A stretch of DNA of 64,000 bases. Origin: Aphrophora alni. Taxonomy: Eukaryota > Arthropoda > Insecta > Hemiptera > Aphrophoridae. This document shows, piece after piece, positions 36,240 through 49,566 of the stretch. Position 1 is the stretch's first letter, and each line of letters starts with the position of its first letter. The translations under genes were made by a program, and so were the position numbers. Below the pieces are notes generated by a model, which saw nothing but the letters and a program-made list of their open reading frames with translations, had not been told where the DNA came from and made no database searches. The stretch spans positions 9,849,464 to 9,913,463 of the forward strand of contig OY740766.1 in the NCBI GenBank assembly GCA_963513935.1. The letters run 5' to 3'.

Positions 36240-38295
36240 CTAAAATTATGAACAAATGTGTGATATAATGTTTTCAAAATTATCTTAACAGGCCTAAGTA
36301 TTTATGGGTTGTTGTAATCATAGGGTAATTACTTTTTCAATTTTACCAAACTTTGATCAAAATCGCTTTAGCAAATTACGAGCGGTTTGACGTTCAAAGA
36401 CGGGGGTCATGGTATATTTTTACCTTTTTACCGATAGTGTCCTACTATAAATTTTACGTAGAGAGGAATTTTTATTTCTTAGAACAGGCTTTGATTTGCA
36501 CGATCATCTGAGAAAGTTTGGGCAAAGACCAGCATCAATTTGTCAAAGTAGAGCTATTATTGTAATAAAACAAACACAGTTTGAGGGTAGAAGTTAGTAG
36601 ATATATCTCTCTTCTGCAAAAACATAAATAAGTGGCTAGTCTTGAACCTATAGGTTCTTAACAATAACATCATGTTAAAGCAGCTTAAAACTCAATATTT
36701 TTAACTTCACTACTAGGGATCTAGAAGTCTTTCCCAAAACATGTAACCTAATAAAATTTATATTTAATTTTTTTTTTCTCTAAATACAGTCATACCGCAA
36801 TTTTCATAAACTCTTTGAAGTCTAAAGAAAACATGTAACGAAACCTACACAAAAGAACTCAGCAGTACTTCATTTCTAAGGTAAATAAAGAAGACGAAAG
36901 ATAATTTAGAAAATAAAAACAATTCAGCATTTCTCTTTGACTTGAATTGAAAACAATAATTAGTACATAAACTCAAGAATGAAGAATGAAATCGCTTTGC
37001 TTTCCTCAAAGAATAACTCAAGGAAAGACAAAAAAAATTAATATTTACCAAATTGTTACGAAAAGAGTTGCAACCAACTTTGAAATTCCTATGTATTATA
37101 ACTTGAACTCATAAACCAGTATTATTTACTCAATTCTCTCTTCATTATTTACGTAATGTAGTTCAACTTAACCTTGAAAAACTATTAATACAAAATTGTA
37201 GATAAGTTAATGTAAACAATAGTCACTATTACTTCCCACATGTAGTACTTGGGGTAATGAATTGTTTGCAACTTTCAACTCATTTGCAGCAAGATGTGAA
37301 AATAACTCTAGAGAAAAATGTGTCTCAACATCTATAGATTTAAAAAATAAAACTATAACTTTAGGCTGATAGTGTCAATCTATTTAAGACCATATAGTCG
37401 GAGAAACAGATAAATAAATGAGAAATTCGCTTACAGTGTGTTGCTTTCATTTTAGAATCGACTTAAATAAAATCAAAAACTGGGTAAAATCAGTTTAAGG
37501 AGGTCAATTTTAATCTGTTCTAAACTTCGACATTATCCAAGAGAATCAAATTTAACCTTCTCAATTTAGTGGTAGTAGCCTAATGAAGACGGATTTGTAA
37601 TGTTTAGCGTGGGTGAAAAGTTATAAATATCTAAATATTTCAAATATACACATTTCATAGAATGTACGTAAATACGGCTAGTATAAATTAATCATAAAAT
37701 CAATTTAAGGTTAGTTAAAACTGCATGTATGAAAGATTATTATCATAAAAGCTAACTATATCGTTCTTTTTTGTCTAATGAAGACCCAAGTTTCATAGAC
37801 TACTCCAGTGTCTGAATCAGCATTTTATTACTTAAATTTAAATGTTTATTTGAGTTTATGTTGTGAAAATGTACTTGTTCATTTAGCATCAATATATTAA
37901 CTAAAAACTGGTCTGTCAAGTTATGACGATCTGGTTTTATGACTTTGATCAATGGATGATTTATAATGGTCAAATATACACCGAGTTGGAATTTTCGGCA
38001 AGCCCCTTTTTCACGATAGCAATTTAAATATCTTGTTTTTTTTTAGATTTTTTTAATTAGAGAAAACGTCATTTTAAAAATAAGTTTTATAAATTTAGAG
38101 AAAACAATTATTGTTTTAATAATTACTACAATAATGTAATTGTCCTTATAAATAATAATATCCTAGAGAGCGAGTTTTCATATGGAATTATAATTCATTA
38201 TAATTTTCTGTTTGTAATCTTTTCAACGACTTCTGAGATATTGAAAAACGTTCTTCTCATCTTGTCTGATATCTTCATGACATGTGTAAATAAAC
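36240..38295. other. No supported feature
   Basis: AT-rich sequence. Reading frames lack recognisable domains and I see no repeat. Confidence 0.4.
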
Positions 38296-38339
38296 CTATT
38301 TCATTTCACTAGGACAGGAAAGAATAGATGTGTACTCAC

Positions 38340-38517
38340 ATTGACTTTCTTCTTCTCCATTATTGCCTTCTAAATCAACACAAGATACCCTTTCTTGAAG
38401 TACGTTTATTATCTCACAAGTAGGTAGTATAGAGTTACTGTGACCCATAAAATCGCGGTTGTTGTAGGATTTAAAGTCTAAAAAGATGGTTTTTTGAATG
38501 ATATCTGCTTGTCGACA
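38340..38517 (-). CDS. Candidate internal exon, unknown protein (has a decayed paralogue)
   Basis: On the minus strand an acceptor-like tract (TTTCTACCTCTTAATTTTTGGAG) precedes a 178-bp open exon with a consensus donor, GTGAGT, at 38339. It encodes CRQADIIQKTIFLDFKSYNN, then NRDFMGHSNSILPTC, then an acidic end NNGEEESQ. A diverged copy of the same exon and its donor flank lies at about 39110-39345 but carries stops. Only this copy stays open, which hints at selection. The family is not recognised. It could be host or element derived. Confidence 0.4.
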
Positions 38518-39109
38518 CTCCAAAAATTAAGAGGTAGAAACTAAACAACATTTCATAACCCACTCTAAATGTTTGAATGTTAATCGACATATTATTATTA
38601 AAAGTGTTTCAGATTGTTGAATCTGAAAAATAAAATTTTGGTTCTTAAGTGGTTGTATCTTTTGTGATATATCATTGCTTATTTGATATTAATATTTATT
38701 GACAAAGACTTCTTGTTCTGCTCCAGTATTAGTTTAAAATTAATATATAACTTTAAATGTTCAAATAGATTGATCAAATTATAATTTTCAAAAGCTCTTT
38801 CTTTTAATTTTAAACTTTTCTTCTTCTACTTATGAAAACAATGTAACCATAAAAATAATACCAAGATGTTACTGATTAACATTAATTAATTTATATACTT
38901 ATTTCATTAAAGAAGTGATTCTAAAAATGATTTAAAATGTGTAATTATATTTAAAAAATATTTGTGTAATGGAGTAAGGTTTTTCATTAAAGGTTTCTGT
39001 TTAATGCTTTCTTACTTTAGTACTTCAAATGAAGTATTAGACACTGTGACATATTGAAAAGACTTTCATTTCATTTAATGTTTCATACAAAGTACAGAAT
39101 AGTTCTTTG

Positions 39110-39345
39110 ACATTTCACTAGGACGGGGAAGGATACAAGTGTACCTGTGTTGACCTCCTCCTCCGTCTACTCCTTAATTAAAGGATTACTAAAAGTATCA
39201 CGAGATAGAATTTCTACAATTAATTGTATTTCCTCACATACCTAATTAAATGTAATGTAGGAAAAGTCACGTGATTGTAAAATCAATGTCAAGTATTTCG
39301 TTTTACGATCCTTCAAGTCCAAGAAGATCAATAGGGATGATTTTT
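39110..39345 (-). pseudogene. Decayed paralogue of the candidate exon at 38340-38517
   Basis: On the minus strand, GATATACAAAAATCATCCC (compare GATATCATTCAAAAAACC) continues with LLIFLDLKDRK-like codons and ends in a flank GTCCTAGTGAAATG identical to that of the intact copy. In-frame stops and indels break it, and the donor is changed to GTACAC. The two copies are in the same orientation, about 0.8 kb apart, consistent with an old tandem exon duplication. Confidence 0.5.
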
Positions 39346-39349
39346 GTAT

Positions 39350-42106
39350 ATCTCTCTCTAGGAAATAGTTTCTGCGTAAACCATTGAACCGATTTTTATC
39401 AAATATATAAATATTATGTCTCTAGACGTTATACATCATAATACAAAATATCTAGAATCTGCAATAAGACCACTAAGTACAGATATACATAAACTCTGGT
39501 TTACCAATTTTGTTCAAAATTAGGAGAAATGGGAAGATTAAATGGCCAAATCCATGTGGTTATTTGAAAGTTATTTATGTATTAAAAGTGTAAAGTAGGT
39601 TACACCCCTCTTGCTTCATCTTTCCTTGCTTCATCTTTCCCATTAGGTCCCCTTGTTCTATGTTTTTAAATAACAGCAGATTTTATAACCTTAACTCTGT
39701 CACTTATTCAATATCAGTTCATAAAATCCTTAATTTTCTTGAAGTACGCTTATTTAATTACATTATTTGTCCATTATATTTGTTCCTTAAAATCCTCTCT
39801 CTAAATTCACTGCTTTTTCCTGTTTATCAACGATAATTTGTTATACAAAATTAACTCCTAACTACCTACATAGTTGTCCGAAACTACTCAATTTATTAGA
39901 CGTAAAATCAGTCGTATATTAAATGTTACATAACTTCGAACAAAACCTTTCTGCAGAAAATTATTAGCTTGAAAATTAAGACATTATTGCGTAAATCAAT
40001 ATAAAATAAACACAGCAAAGTAATTGTGCAACTGTTTCCGTTGGAAAATCCACTAAATATCTCTTGACTTTACTAAAACCCAGTTTGTCTGTGACGAAAT
40101 GGAGAAGCGAGATAATCAAAGGAGATGCCGTTTTTACGGAACATTACCCATCCAATCATCACCGCGCATTTTGCTAAGAAATAATGGTGATTGTTGTCTT
40201 GGGATGAATATATTTTAAAACTGTTACAGACCGTGAAAGAAACAATTAACTAAGCATCTTCTATGTGGGCACTGCAGACAACTAGCACTCTTTTTTAGAT
40301 TTTTTTGTCTATTAAAAAATTACAGCTTAAATTATATCTTGTTAATTAAGTGTGTGCAATTAAATACACTGTTTGTTTTTGTAATCGCCTTTTTTTAAAC
40401 TTAAAATACTCGTATTTTTAAACATACACAACACAATATAAGTATAACAGAAATATTGTAATAAATAGCAAAGAGCTGGTTTAAATTAGGTTGTATCAAA
40501 ATATGTATGAAGTTTTATTATATATTTGATACAAAATGTAAACCATAGATCAATACTTGAACAAACCACACATAAATTCACATAAAAATCATGGTAAAAT
40601 TGGTACTAATCTTCTTGTTTTGTGTGTTTCAACCATTATTTAAAAAAAAGTATACCAAAATTACGAGTAAATTGGACTCATGTGAAACTGCTAAGTTAGG
40701 AATAAACCAAAATGGACTAAACATCCAGTTTTACAATGGTTCTTTATAAAAGTTCTTACGAACACGCGTGAACACGCACACAACAAATTACACAATACAC
40801 AGATACACGATAAGCGTAGGAAGGTATTTTATACTCGTTAACGCACTTTTCTTAAAACAAATCGATATTTGCAAGATATCGAGGAAGGTATTACATAACG
40901 TCAAATCACCTCATATCCACCTTGACTTAATGCTCAGTCTGCGGAATCAAGTCTATACTTCAATACTTGATTGCAGTTCTAGACTAAGCATCATGCCTCT
41001 ATACTTTTAACATATTCCGCCATTATGAGAGTGAATTAACTCCTTCCTTTCGTAATGTTTATCTAAGAGACATTAATCCAGACATGATTTTAAAACCTCT
41101 AGAGTAAAATATATATATATATATTACAACTAAGTCTACAGTTTATCTACTAATATAACGGAATATATTTTGTCTCAATTCTAGTCAAATTCCGAATTCC
41201 GTTCATTAATTAGACTCCTCAGTGTTACGAATCTAATTGCAAAACATTATAACAGGATATAATTTTGAGGTTCAGTCGTCAAAGGACACAAATTGCATTT
41301 AGTATCAATCATATTTCCAAATGATCGTGGCTATTACATTGCTTTAGATATTGAATAACTCCTATTCGGACTTATTCCACGAAACTCTAAAGTCACGTTG
41401 AAGGTGGTTTTTTCCTACATACCGTGAGATATTTGTAGTATGTAATATTTTATTTTTAATAATTTGTGTAATACGAACAAAATTTGTCTCTTAATACAAA
41501 CTCATAACACCATAGATATGTTTCAGGTTCTGCTTGTACAGTAGCAGCTTGTTGTGTAAAGTAAGCGTATAATGTCGAGCCAACACCGTTCAACAATGAA
41601 TGAAAATAATATTAAGAACTTGGTGTAGACAAGAATATCAAACTAGTAATTAATTACGGAATAGAATAAATTAATAGTCGATATATAAATACAAGGGAGA
41701 CGAAAGAGGAATTTAATAGATTAGATAATGCAAAACCATATGAAGATATAACAAAACAAGCATTAAAATAGAACTCAAATAGAAGAGAAAGACAGGTATA
41801 CATATTACAAGAGTGTGATAAAATGGCAAGTGGAGGCTAAGAACTTGATGCATCGAATTCAGTGGAGACATGTAGGTGCCAAGGAAACGATAAGGAAGAA
41901 GTAAGTGTTTATATTGATTCCTTAGATGAATACTTCCCAGCTATAGTAGGAAAGATATTTAATACATTTTTTTAGAGAAAATGTGGTACTTTAACAGTTT
42001 AGCTATATTCAGGATTGTTTTTGGTCTGCTGTGGTGTTTACCTTTAAAATTATATAAAAACTATTAGTAAAAAAAATAAAAGAAAGACAAGAAATTTGTT
42101 AATACT
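39350..42106. other. AT-rich stretch, no supported gene
   Basis: An 80-codon frame at 40768-41010 has no recognisable domain. A short (TA)n lies at about 41110-41124. Nothing else stands out. Confidence 0.4.
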
Positions 42107-42477
42107 AATTCGAATTTGCCCCTAACCACAATCACTAGAAACTTAATAAAACACAATTATCTGATTAATTGTTCTTTATTAATTATTTCCAGTTAATGCC
42201 CTGATGTACATTTCGATAACATGGTTATCATCATCGGAGGGTCTTGCTTATAAACTAAATCTAACCTTACATATCTACTAATGAAATAAAATTAAACCTA
42301 AAACTATATAACCTGAGTGCAAGCTAAAATCCCTCCCACTCCACAGATCAGTTGACCAGTAAGGTAGAGGCTTGGGCTGGCCCTTTGTCAAGTTATTGTT
42401 ATATGTCTTTGACCTATAATAAGATAATTGTGTTTTATTAAGTTTCTAGTGATTGTGGTTAGGGGCAAATTCGAATT
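42107..42477. mobile_element. Inverted-repeat element carrying a hammerhead
   Basis: A perfect 56-bp inverted repeat (42107-42162 and 42422-42477; outer end AATTCGAATTTGCCCCTAAC) frames 259 bp. The interior holds a hammerhead-like motif at 42198-42242. The family resemblance to the 10.8 kb motif includes a following C-rich stretch (CTCCCCCCTC there, CCCTCCCACTC here). Such perfect arms indicate recent formation. I see no transposase or endonuclease. I read it as a compact fold-back relative of the Penelope-like element at 16.5 kb. Confidence 0.65.
42198..42242 (-). ncRNA. Hammerhead ribozyme-like motif, C4 variant
   Basis: On the minus strand: stem I CCCT/AGGG, core CCGATGA, an unpaired T, stem II GATAAC-CAT-GTTATC, GAAA and stem III ATGTACAT, with predicted cleavage after ATC. 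Helices are intact but the second core base is C instead of the conserved U, as in the related motif at 10819-10862. Stem II differs between the two copies yet stays paired in both, which indicates past selection on the fold. Confidence 0.62.
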
Positions 42478-42479
42478 AT

Positions 42480-45400
42480 TATTGTGAATTTCATTACAGT
42501 GCTCAACAAGATTGTATATTATAAGAAATTTGTTCATGAATTACTCTTATAGATATTCTGACTATTATCATACCCCTCATGAAAGCTGAAAATCCTACCA
42601 TTTTGAAATGTTTATAGAGCATACCCATGAGAATAATTTGTCTCAAGGTATATTACGTACGGGAGTTCATTTGAAAAGTTTTCACATCATATCCTATACG
42701 TACAAAACTAAATGAGATATTTTTATGTTGTTTTACCAGGTGTCAAGGGAAATATTGTTGTAACATATTTATATAAGGATATTCACTCAAAAAGTAAAAG
42801 GTGAAACAGACCTTTTCAAAAAGAGCAAAATGTTTTTTACTAATTGCAAAACTTCTTTAATCGTATTTTTGTTGTATATTTTAAACATTTTCAACAGTTC
42901 ATCATAAAGGTGTACTGGGTATATATTTGATAAATAATAAGTCACGAACTTACAATAAAGGCGAAACATACTATTTGTCAAAATTGAAGAAGACAAAACT
43001 GTATATTTTTACTTGAACTTTTAGTAAATATTGTACTACGTGTAGTTCACATTTTTTACAATCATGCAGATTTGTTTTGTAGCAGAAAATAACCAATTAT
43101 AAACAAGGCAGTTTCATTACATATTAAAATTATAATTATTTTTTTTATTATTTCATTGAGAGTGTATCTCAAGAAAATATGGATAGTATATCTCAAGAAA
43201 ATATGAATAATATATATCTATGAAAGTGTTCTGTACAGATATCTCCAATAGATTTATCGTTAAATCTGCCATTCCCTTGCCAGTTACATAAATAGAATAT
43301 CTATCCCCTTCATCCACTTTAGAAATTGAATTTTCTACCATCTCGAAAACGAAATACTACTCCTAATGACTTCCTTACATAAAGTATATTACTCTAGTTT
43401 CCTTCTGTAAAAGCTTTCATTTCATGTTTTAAGAACTGAAAAATAAGGTTATAGTTTCTATTCAAAAACGTATTTATGCAATATATATTTATTCAATTTT
43501 TATCGTAACGTTTTTTTCATATAAAAGAGTTACTCTATTTTTAAGTGGTCTTTACTCAATAAATATCCAATCAAATTATTCATTAAGATTCTGAACTAGT
43601 TAACGGAGTCAAAGAAATTAATTCAAAGTAAGTTCAACATTTTATATTTCATTATAATTGTTTTGTTATATTCTATAATTATATGCGTAGTTTGGTATTT
43701 AGATAATTATCTTCTACGTACAGTTAATGAAACCTTCAAAATAATTTCAATTGTTAAAAAAAAAAAGATTCCAGTTTTGGATTAATTGATGATTTCTTTT
43801 ACAATTTTTGAGAATGTCATTTGACTTTGTATAGTTCACGCACAATTTACGTTCGCAGATTTCGCTATTATTCGATATGCCACTTTTCACACTTTGGACT
43901 TATATACTGTTTTTATTAAGTAAATATATTGGGAAATGTCCAAAACTAGGGAAGAGCTCATATTTACCCCTAATTTGCTTTATTTAACATTTAAATATTC
44001 TGCATGGCCTATAATTAGTGAAAATATAATATCATGTATTTATATATTATTTTGAAATTTATTTTAAAACTGCGCTTTTGCTGGTACTATTTTATTTTGA
44101 CATCATAAAACAATTCTTTATGTGCCTTTAATTACAACCTCATTGATTTAGTACATTATTGCATTTATGATTTTTTAACTGAAAGTTTTTACAATTAAAA
44201 CAATTGAAATTTGCAAAATATATACATAATATTCAATTGATAAGTTAGTAAATTAATTTTTTTTAGTGGAACCTAGTTATCTGAAAACTACAGTTTACCT
44301 TTCTTGTAACTAAAGTATACTAATAGCGAACTAACCTATAAGATTTATTTTTGAGATTGAGATGGAATTATGGGTCGGTAGTACATAAATGACAATGGGA
44401 TATTTATAATCCATTCATGAGTATTGGATGAAGGATGAGGGAATTGTGGATCTGCATAGAAGAAAGTAGAACTTATAGTAAGGATATGCATTTTCTGTTT
44501 GGTCATCTTAAATTACGTTTAGGAGCTCGAAGACACTGCTCCCGACAGCTTGGCATGTCCCTAAATACTCAGCCCAATTCCAACTCTAGACCCCAATGTT
44601 CATATTACATAGGGGTCAGAGAATATTCCCTCAGATGATGGAGATCAAAACAAACCATACACATCTTAATTGGGCAGCAATAATAAACTACCCACTTCAT
44701 TCTATAGTGTAAAAAATGATTATTTGTTGCCACGTTTGATATTTAAGATAAACCCGCTTTGGGCATACAACACTCTTCGTGAGGTCGCCGGCATCAGGTT
44801 ATATTTCTTGTAATGTTACCAAAGGGTAGCATGAAATTAAAAACTAAAATTCTTTAATAATGGTATTTATCTCTCTGATGACACATTATAATCTTATTAA
44901 GATCTGAGCGTATTTACATTTTGCAACAACAAACATATGTAAGAGATAATATTTGCTCCAAATATATTTCTTATTTATTAAAAGTGATTATAAAATTTAT
45001 TTTTTAAAATAATATCTAAATAAATATTTTAGTATTTTCGTATAAATGTCAAAAAATCGGTAAATGACAATCTCGTTTCTATCCACACGCATTAAAGAAA
45101 AAGTACATTTCTTTAAAAAAATGGGCATTAAATTACTTTATCTTTACGCGTAGTTTTGTAAAACATGAACTTTAAATCATTTCTCTTTTGCTCTTGCAAA
45201 AGGTAATGAAATTGCCCTAAAAAAAAAAAAAATCGATTTCCATCAATTTTCAGAATGTACCCAATTAGAACTCTTTCCTTCGAAAACTAATTATAGCATG
45301 ATCACAATTGTTCATATTACTGATACTAAAATGTTATTGTCGTTACCATGGTTACATAACTGTTAACATTTTCCAATAAAAATTCAGATTGAGGAAAATA

Positions 45401-45820
45401 TTTTCAACAAACAATATTAAGAAAATGCATAGAATTATCCGTGCACACCGATTCTAAGAAAAGTTTTGTTACAACTTGTATGTGTGCTTAGAGAAATAGA
45501 AGTTACAAGACAAATTTCAAATTAAATGGAATCTCCGTTGTTGTCCAAACGTATTTATGGCTGTGATTACAGAGTGACAGTGGAAAGGGTGGGGGGGAGG
45601 CGGCCAGTACATTTATCTTGTCCGTATATCAACCAGTTTTCTCTTCACTGAGTTTTATTTATAAAAAGAGAAAAACGTATATGTAGAACGAGTTTATGCG
45701 TGAATGTATTTCTTTAGGTTTCCACATTTTGTAACGAAAGTGTTATTTCAATGTAATTTATTGAATTCTAACATGCAATTAAAGCTACTATATTCAAATA
45801 TATCTCATGATAACTAAATA
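42480..45820. other. AT-rich stretch, no supported gene
   Basis: I see no coding region, TIR pair or array. A short phrase, TATCTCAAGAAAATATG(G/A)AT, is repeated at about 43165-43210. Confidence 0.4.

Positions 45821-45823
<3 letters not shown>

Positions 45824-45859
<36 letters not shown>
45824..45859 (+). repeat. (TA)n microsatellite
   Basis: A run of about 36 bp of alternating TA immediately 5' of an inverted repeat and a hammerhead. Confidence 0.95.
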
Positions 45860-45862
<3 letters not shown>

Positions 45863-45884
45863 AATAAATTATATATAAAATTTG

Positions 45885-45932
45885 CAAGACGGAAACAAGG
45901 TATATAATTATATATACCTTGTTTCCGTCTTG
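45885..45932. repeat. Near-perfect 48-bp palindrome
   Basis: Arms of 22 bp (CAAGACGGAAACAAGGTATA...) separated by ATTA. As RNA it would form a very stable hairpin. It lies 18 bp from the hammerhead at 45950-45995 and may mark a head-to-head junction of two element ends, since nearby hammerhead elements also use inverted repeats. Confidence 0.92.
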
Positions 45933-45949
45933 TAATTTTTTTTTAATTG

Positions 45950-45995
45950 TAATACTACGCGCGTTTCAGGAACAACTTCCCATCTTCAGGTTTTA
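45950..45995 (-). ncRNA. Hammerhead ribozyme motif
   Basis: On the minus strand: core CTGAAGA, an unpaired T, stem II GGGAA-GTTG-TTCCT, GAAA and stem III ACGCGCGT, with predicted cleavage after GTA. Stem I pairs G-C and T-A next to the core and again further out, with a mismatch between. All core positions match the consensus. It lies next to the 48-bp palindrome. Confidence 0.76.
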
Positions 45996-46300
45996 TAAAA
46001 TTTATATAAACAGTTGTCTTTATGCCATTTGACGTTGCACCGGTCACTGGTCGACTGAGAGAATACATCCGTTATCTCCATCGTCAATAATATTTATAGG
46101 CCTACAGGTAGCAATTGCGGTGTTTCAGGCTATTCGATTTAAAATATAATCGTTAATTGAGGACAAAGTGATTCTGGTACAAATTGGCTTGGTAAATTTC
46201 AAATTCTTCCAATGCATTCATTAGACGACAAAAAATTATTAATCCAAATCTCTACCAAAGCAATCTTTGTATTATTCCTCTCTCTTGCTAGTAATTTAGT

Positions 46301-46500
46301 NNNNNNNNNNNNNNNNNNNNNNNNNNNNNNNNNNNNNNNNNNNNNNNNNNNNNNNNNNNNNNNNNNNNNNNNNNNNNNNNNNNNNNNNNNNNNNNNNNNN
46401 NNNNNNNNNNNNNNNNNNNNNNNNNNNNNNNNNNNNNNNNNNNNNNNNNNNNNNNNNNNNNNNNNNNNNNNNNNNNNNNNNNNNNNNNNNNNNNNNNNNN
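46301..46500. other. Assembly gap (200 N) with overlapping flanks
   Basis: Exactly 200 N. The 38 bases just left of the gap (46261-46298) and just right of it (46501-46538) are the same sequence apart from one base (TGTATTATTCC versus TGTGTTATTCC). Frames spanning the gap are artefacts. Confidence 0.99.
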
Positions 46501-46879
46501 CAATCTTTGTGTTATTCCTCTCTCTTGCTAGTAATTTAAAGTGTCCTATTTTTGAGAAAAGGTCGAAGGTAATCTCTCCCTTTATGGGACCATCGTAAAA
46601 AAGTGGTATATAAAACTCACACCGTGTACTTCATTCTTCTACTAAGATTATTCAAAAATTCAACTTCTTGTAATATTGACATGTTAATAACTACAAAACA
46701 TTTTAAATTATAAAGTTCCCTAAACAAGTGTCTTAGTTAATAAGTGTCTTTAAATGTTATAAGTCTTCCTTATGGTTGGCAACAGGTGTATCATATTTGT
46801 TTCATTAAATAGGTAAACGCTGTATTAAGTATAAACTTCAAGCTGGAATATTAAACAAAATTAAAATTTTGCTACATAA

Positions 46880-47190
<311 letters not shown>

Positions 47191-47376
47191 CTCTTATATA
47201 GGCTACAACTATTAGTTCCGAGGTGATGATGTTCCACAATGCCAATAATATTTACAGTTATATCAATTTCTCCTGTTTGTGAAGTGTAAATATGTTAGTA
47301 ATTTATGACAATAAGTGACATTTAAAAACTACAGAAGACTAAAAATATTAACAATCTCATTACAAAGAAATAAGCA

Positions 47377-47470
47377 GGGTGTTTGAAAAGGACGTTACAA
47401 AAATTTATTCAGATTACTTACAGAATCGGTTGAGGTGTTGCAAAATGTTTGCCGTAGTACCAAATCCAGT
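47377..47470 (+). repeat. Possible solo transposon end
   Basis: CAGGGTGTTTGAAAAGGACG resembles the CAGGGTG termini of Tc1/mariner-type elements, as at 11126. I find no matching inverted end nearby, so it may be a solo or truncated end, or chance. Confidence 0.25.
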
Positions 47471-47692
47471 TATCAACGTTGCAGCTAGAAACGCTATCGT
47501 TTTTTTTTTTCAAAATGTTCAAATTTAAAAAGCTATTTAAGTAGAGATTACTTTGCTTAGACAGTACAATTTTCGTAAACTTATTATTTGTTTGAAATCC
47601 AGTTCCTAATTTTGCTTTAGTTTCTTTATATATACATAAATTAACAGTAAATTCTGCACAGTAAATTCTATCGCAATTGTTCACAATGGTCT

Positions 47693-47830
47693 GGGACTCA
47701 CAATCTCACCTTAATTAAAAAAAAAAATAAAATTCTGATACAACCGATTATAAGAAATTAGGTCTTTATAACAATTTCAATATATATATATATATATATA
47801 TATTTTAATTAAAGTGAAATTGTGAGTCCC
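47693..47830. mobile_element. Small MITE-like inverted-repeat element
   Basis: Inverted ends GGGACTCACAATCTCAC (47693) and GTGAAATTGTGAGTCCC (to 47830), continuing into TTAATTAAAA/TTTTAATTAA, frame 138 bp that includes a (TA)n run at about 47782-47802. I see no clear target duplication. Size and structure fit a MITE. Confidence 0.65.
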
Positions 47831-47834
47831 TGAC

Positions 47835-49560
47835 CAAAAATCAGATTACAATAATTAATACTCTAATTTTACAGTTATTTTATAATATTAAATTTTTTAT
47901 ATTTTTAGTGTTATTGAAACGAAAACTTTCCATCAGTTGCCTATATAAAAACTAACGTACGGCGTTTCGACAGTACAAATTAATTCATGAAAGCTCTGAA
48001 AAGTCCGTGGCAGATAAACAATCGTAAAGTAAATTGAACTCTATTAACAAACTTCTTCATATCAATGCGTATTGTACAATCTATGCTATGATTTATACAG
48101 ATATCTCGAAATCCGTTTATTATAATCGATTATTTGGTACAAAGTTAAGATACAGTATTTGCAAGAACAATCATGAAACTTGTAGGGAAGTTGTAAGTTG
48201 TTTAAAACTTAGTCAAGTTAGTGTTTCAGAAGACATCATAAACATGGCTTCCTCACATTGTACTTTACACTGACCCAGGGATACTATAACTCAACAACTT
48301 CCTCTACATGTTTGTTTTGGATTTGTGATGATCAACCGTGTTTACAAATAGCGATGAAGTTTATGTGATAAAGTTCTTTGCCAGTAAGCGGAACGGTGTG
48401 TGGTCACTGTTTTTACTTTGTCACATATACTTTGTCCTTTTTGAAGTCCCATGGGTACATAAAAGTAGTTTTGCGAATTATGCCTGTCTTTCTGACATCT
48501 GTTGCCTATAAAGCATACAAGACCGATTTTTATCAAATTTGTATGGATGTATTTTACAATATCTCAACCTTCTTTTGTTATAACTCAAAATTTCTAGTAG
48601 TTTCTATAAAAACAATAACACAAATTTATGTTTTTTTTCCCAAATGTCTCTAACGATTTTAACTAAATTCGTTCAAGGGGAGCCTTGAAAAACTTATTAG
48701 TAAAAAAACCAATTTGTGAGCCATGTGCTTGTTATAGCGAAATCTTGTGGTTGTTATAGCAACCGAGAAAGGTGAAAATTAACTACTCAAACCACGTTTA
48801 AAATGAGAAGTAAACAAGTATTAAGTTTCGTGAGTAATTGGTAAAAACCAAAAATGTACCTTGCCCGCCGTCTTAAAGACCCCATTTTATTTTAGTATGA
48901 TTTACAGTGAGCCTCAAAAGAAGTTAGTTTAGGTGAAGATTAGTTCTATATTTTATTGTATTGAAAGATTTAAAGTCATGTCCATCATAATAATCATCAC
49001 ATCCACGCGAATATAAACTATTCTATTAATATGCTAAGTAATAAGCGAGAAAAAAGAAAAGGTAGAGGCGTTTATTTTTGTCGTTTCTTTATTTATTATA
49101 TGGAGATGATGATCAAAAGGTTTTTAACATTAAACGACAACACAAAACATTTGAGAACAAAAATTAATTTCTTTATTACTGATCTATTTTTTATGATAAT
49201 TATAGAAGTGGTCTCCAAAAAGACGACTTTCAGAAAGTCGTAACTTTTTTACGAATTACCGAACTTTTCAATTATTAAAATATTAACCAAAAAATGTGTA
49301 AAAAACAAAATAAGCTAACAATTTCATCCAAATCACTCCACTAGTCGAAGAAGATATACCAAAATGTTTGGGAATTAGGTGACTAAATAAGGAGCACGAA
49401 AAAGTAGACTTCGATTTTTGTATTAAACAGAACTTTCTAATAAATATCCAGTGCATATCCGGGAGCCGTAAGATGCGCATCTACAGACTGTGTTTTTTAA
49501 ATGTGTTGTGTGATATGTGTATGTGTTTGTGTATTTAACGTTTTGACGACCTCCATCCAT
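47835..49560. other. No supported gene; decayed hammerhead-like remnant near 47.95-47.99 kb
   Basis: On the minus strand at about 47947-47992, GTCGAAACGCCGTACGTTAG follows CATGA. This resembles a hammerhead 3' half with a broken 5' core and no stem II. Reading frames elsewhere in the interval are unrecognised. Confidence 0.3.
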
Positions 49561-49566
49561 AGAGGG

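Noticed and set aside
46212..46598. 128-codon frame spanning the N gap
   Set aside because: Most residues are undefined and the flanks are the same short sequence.
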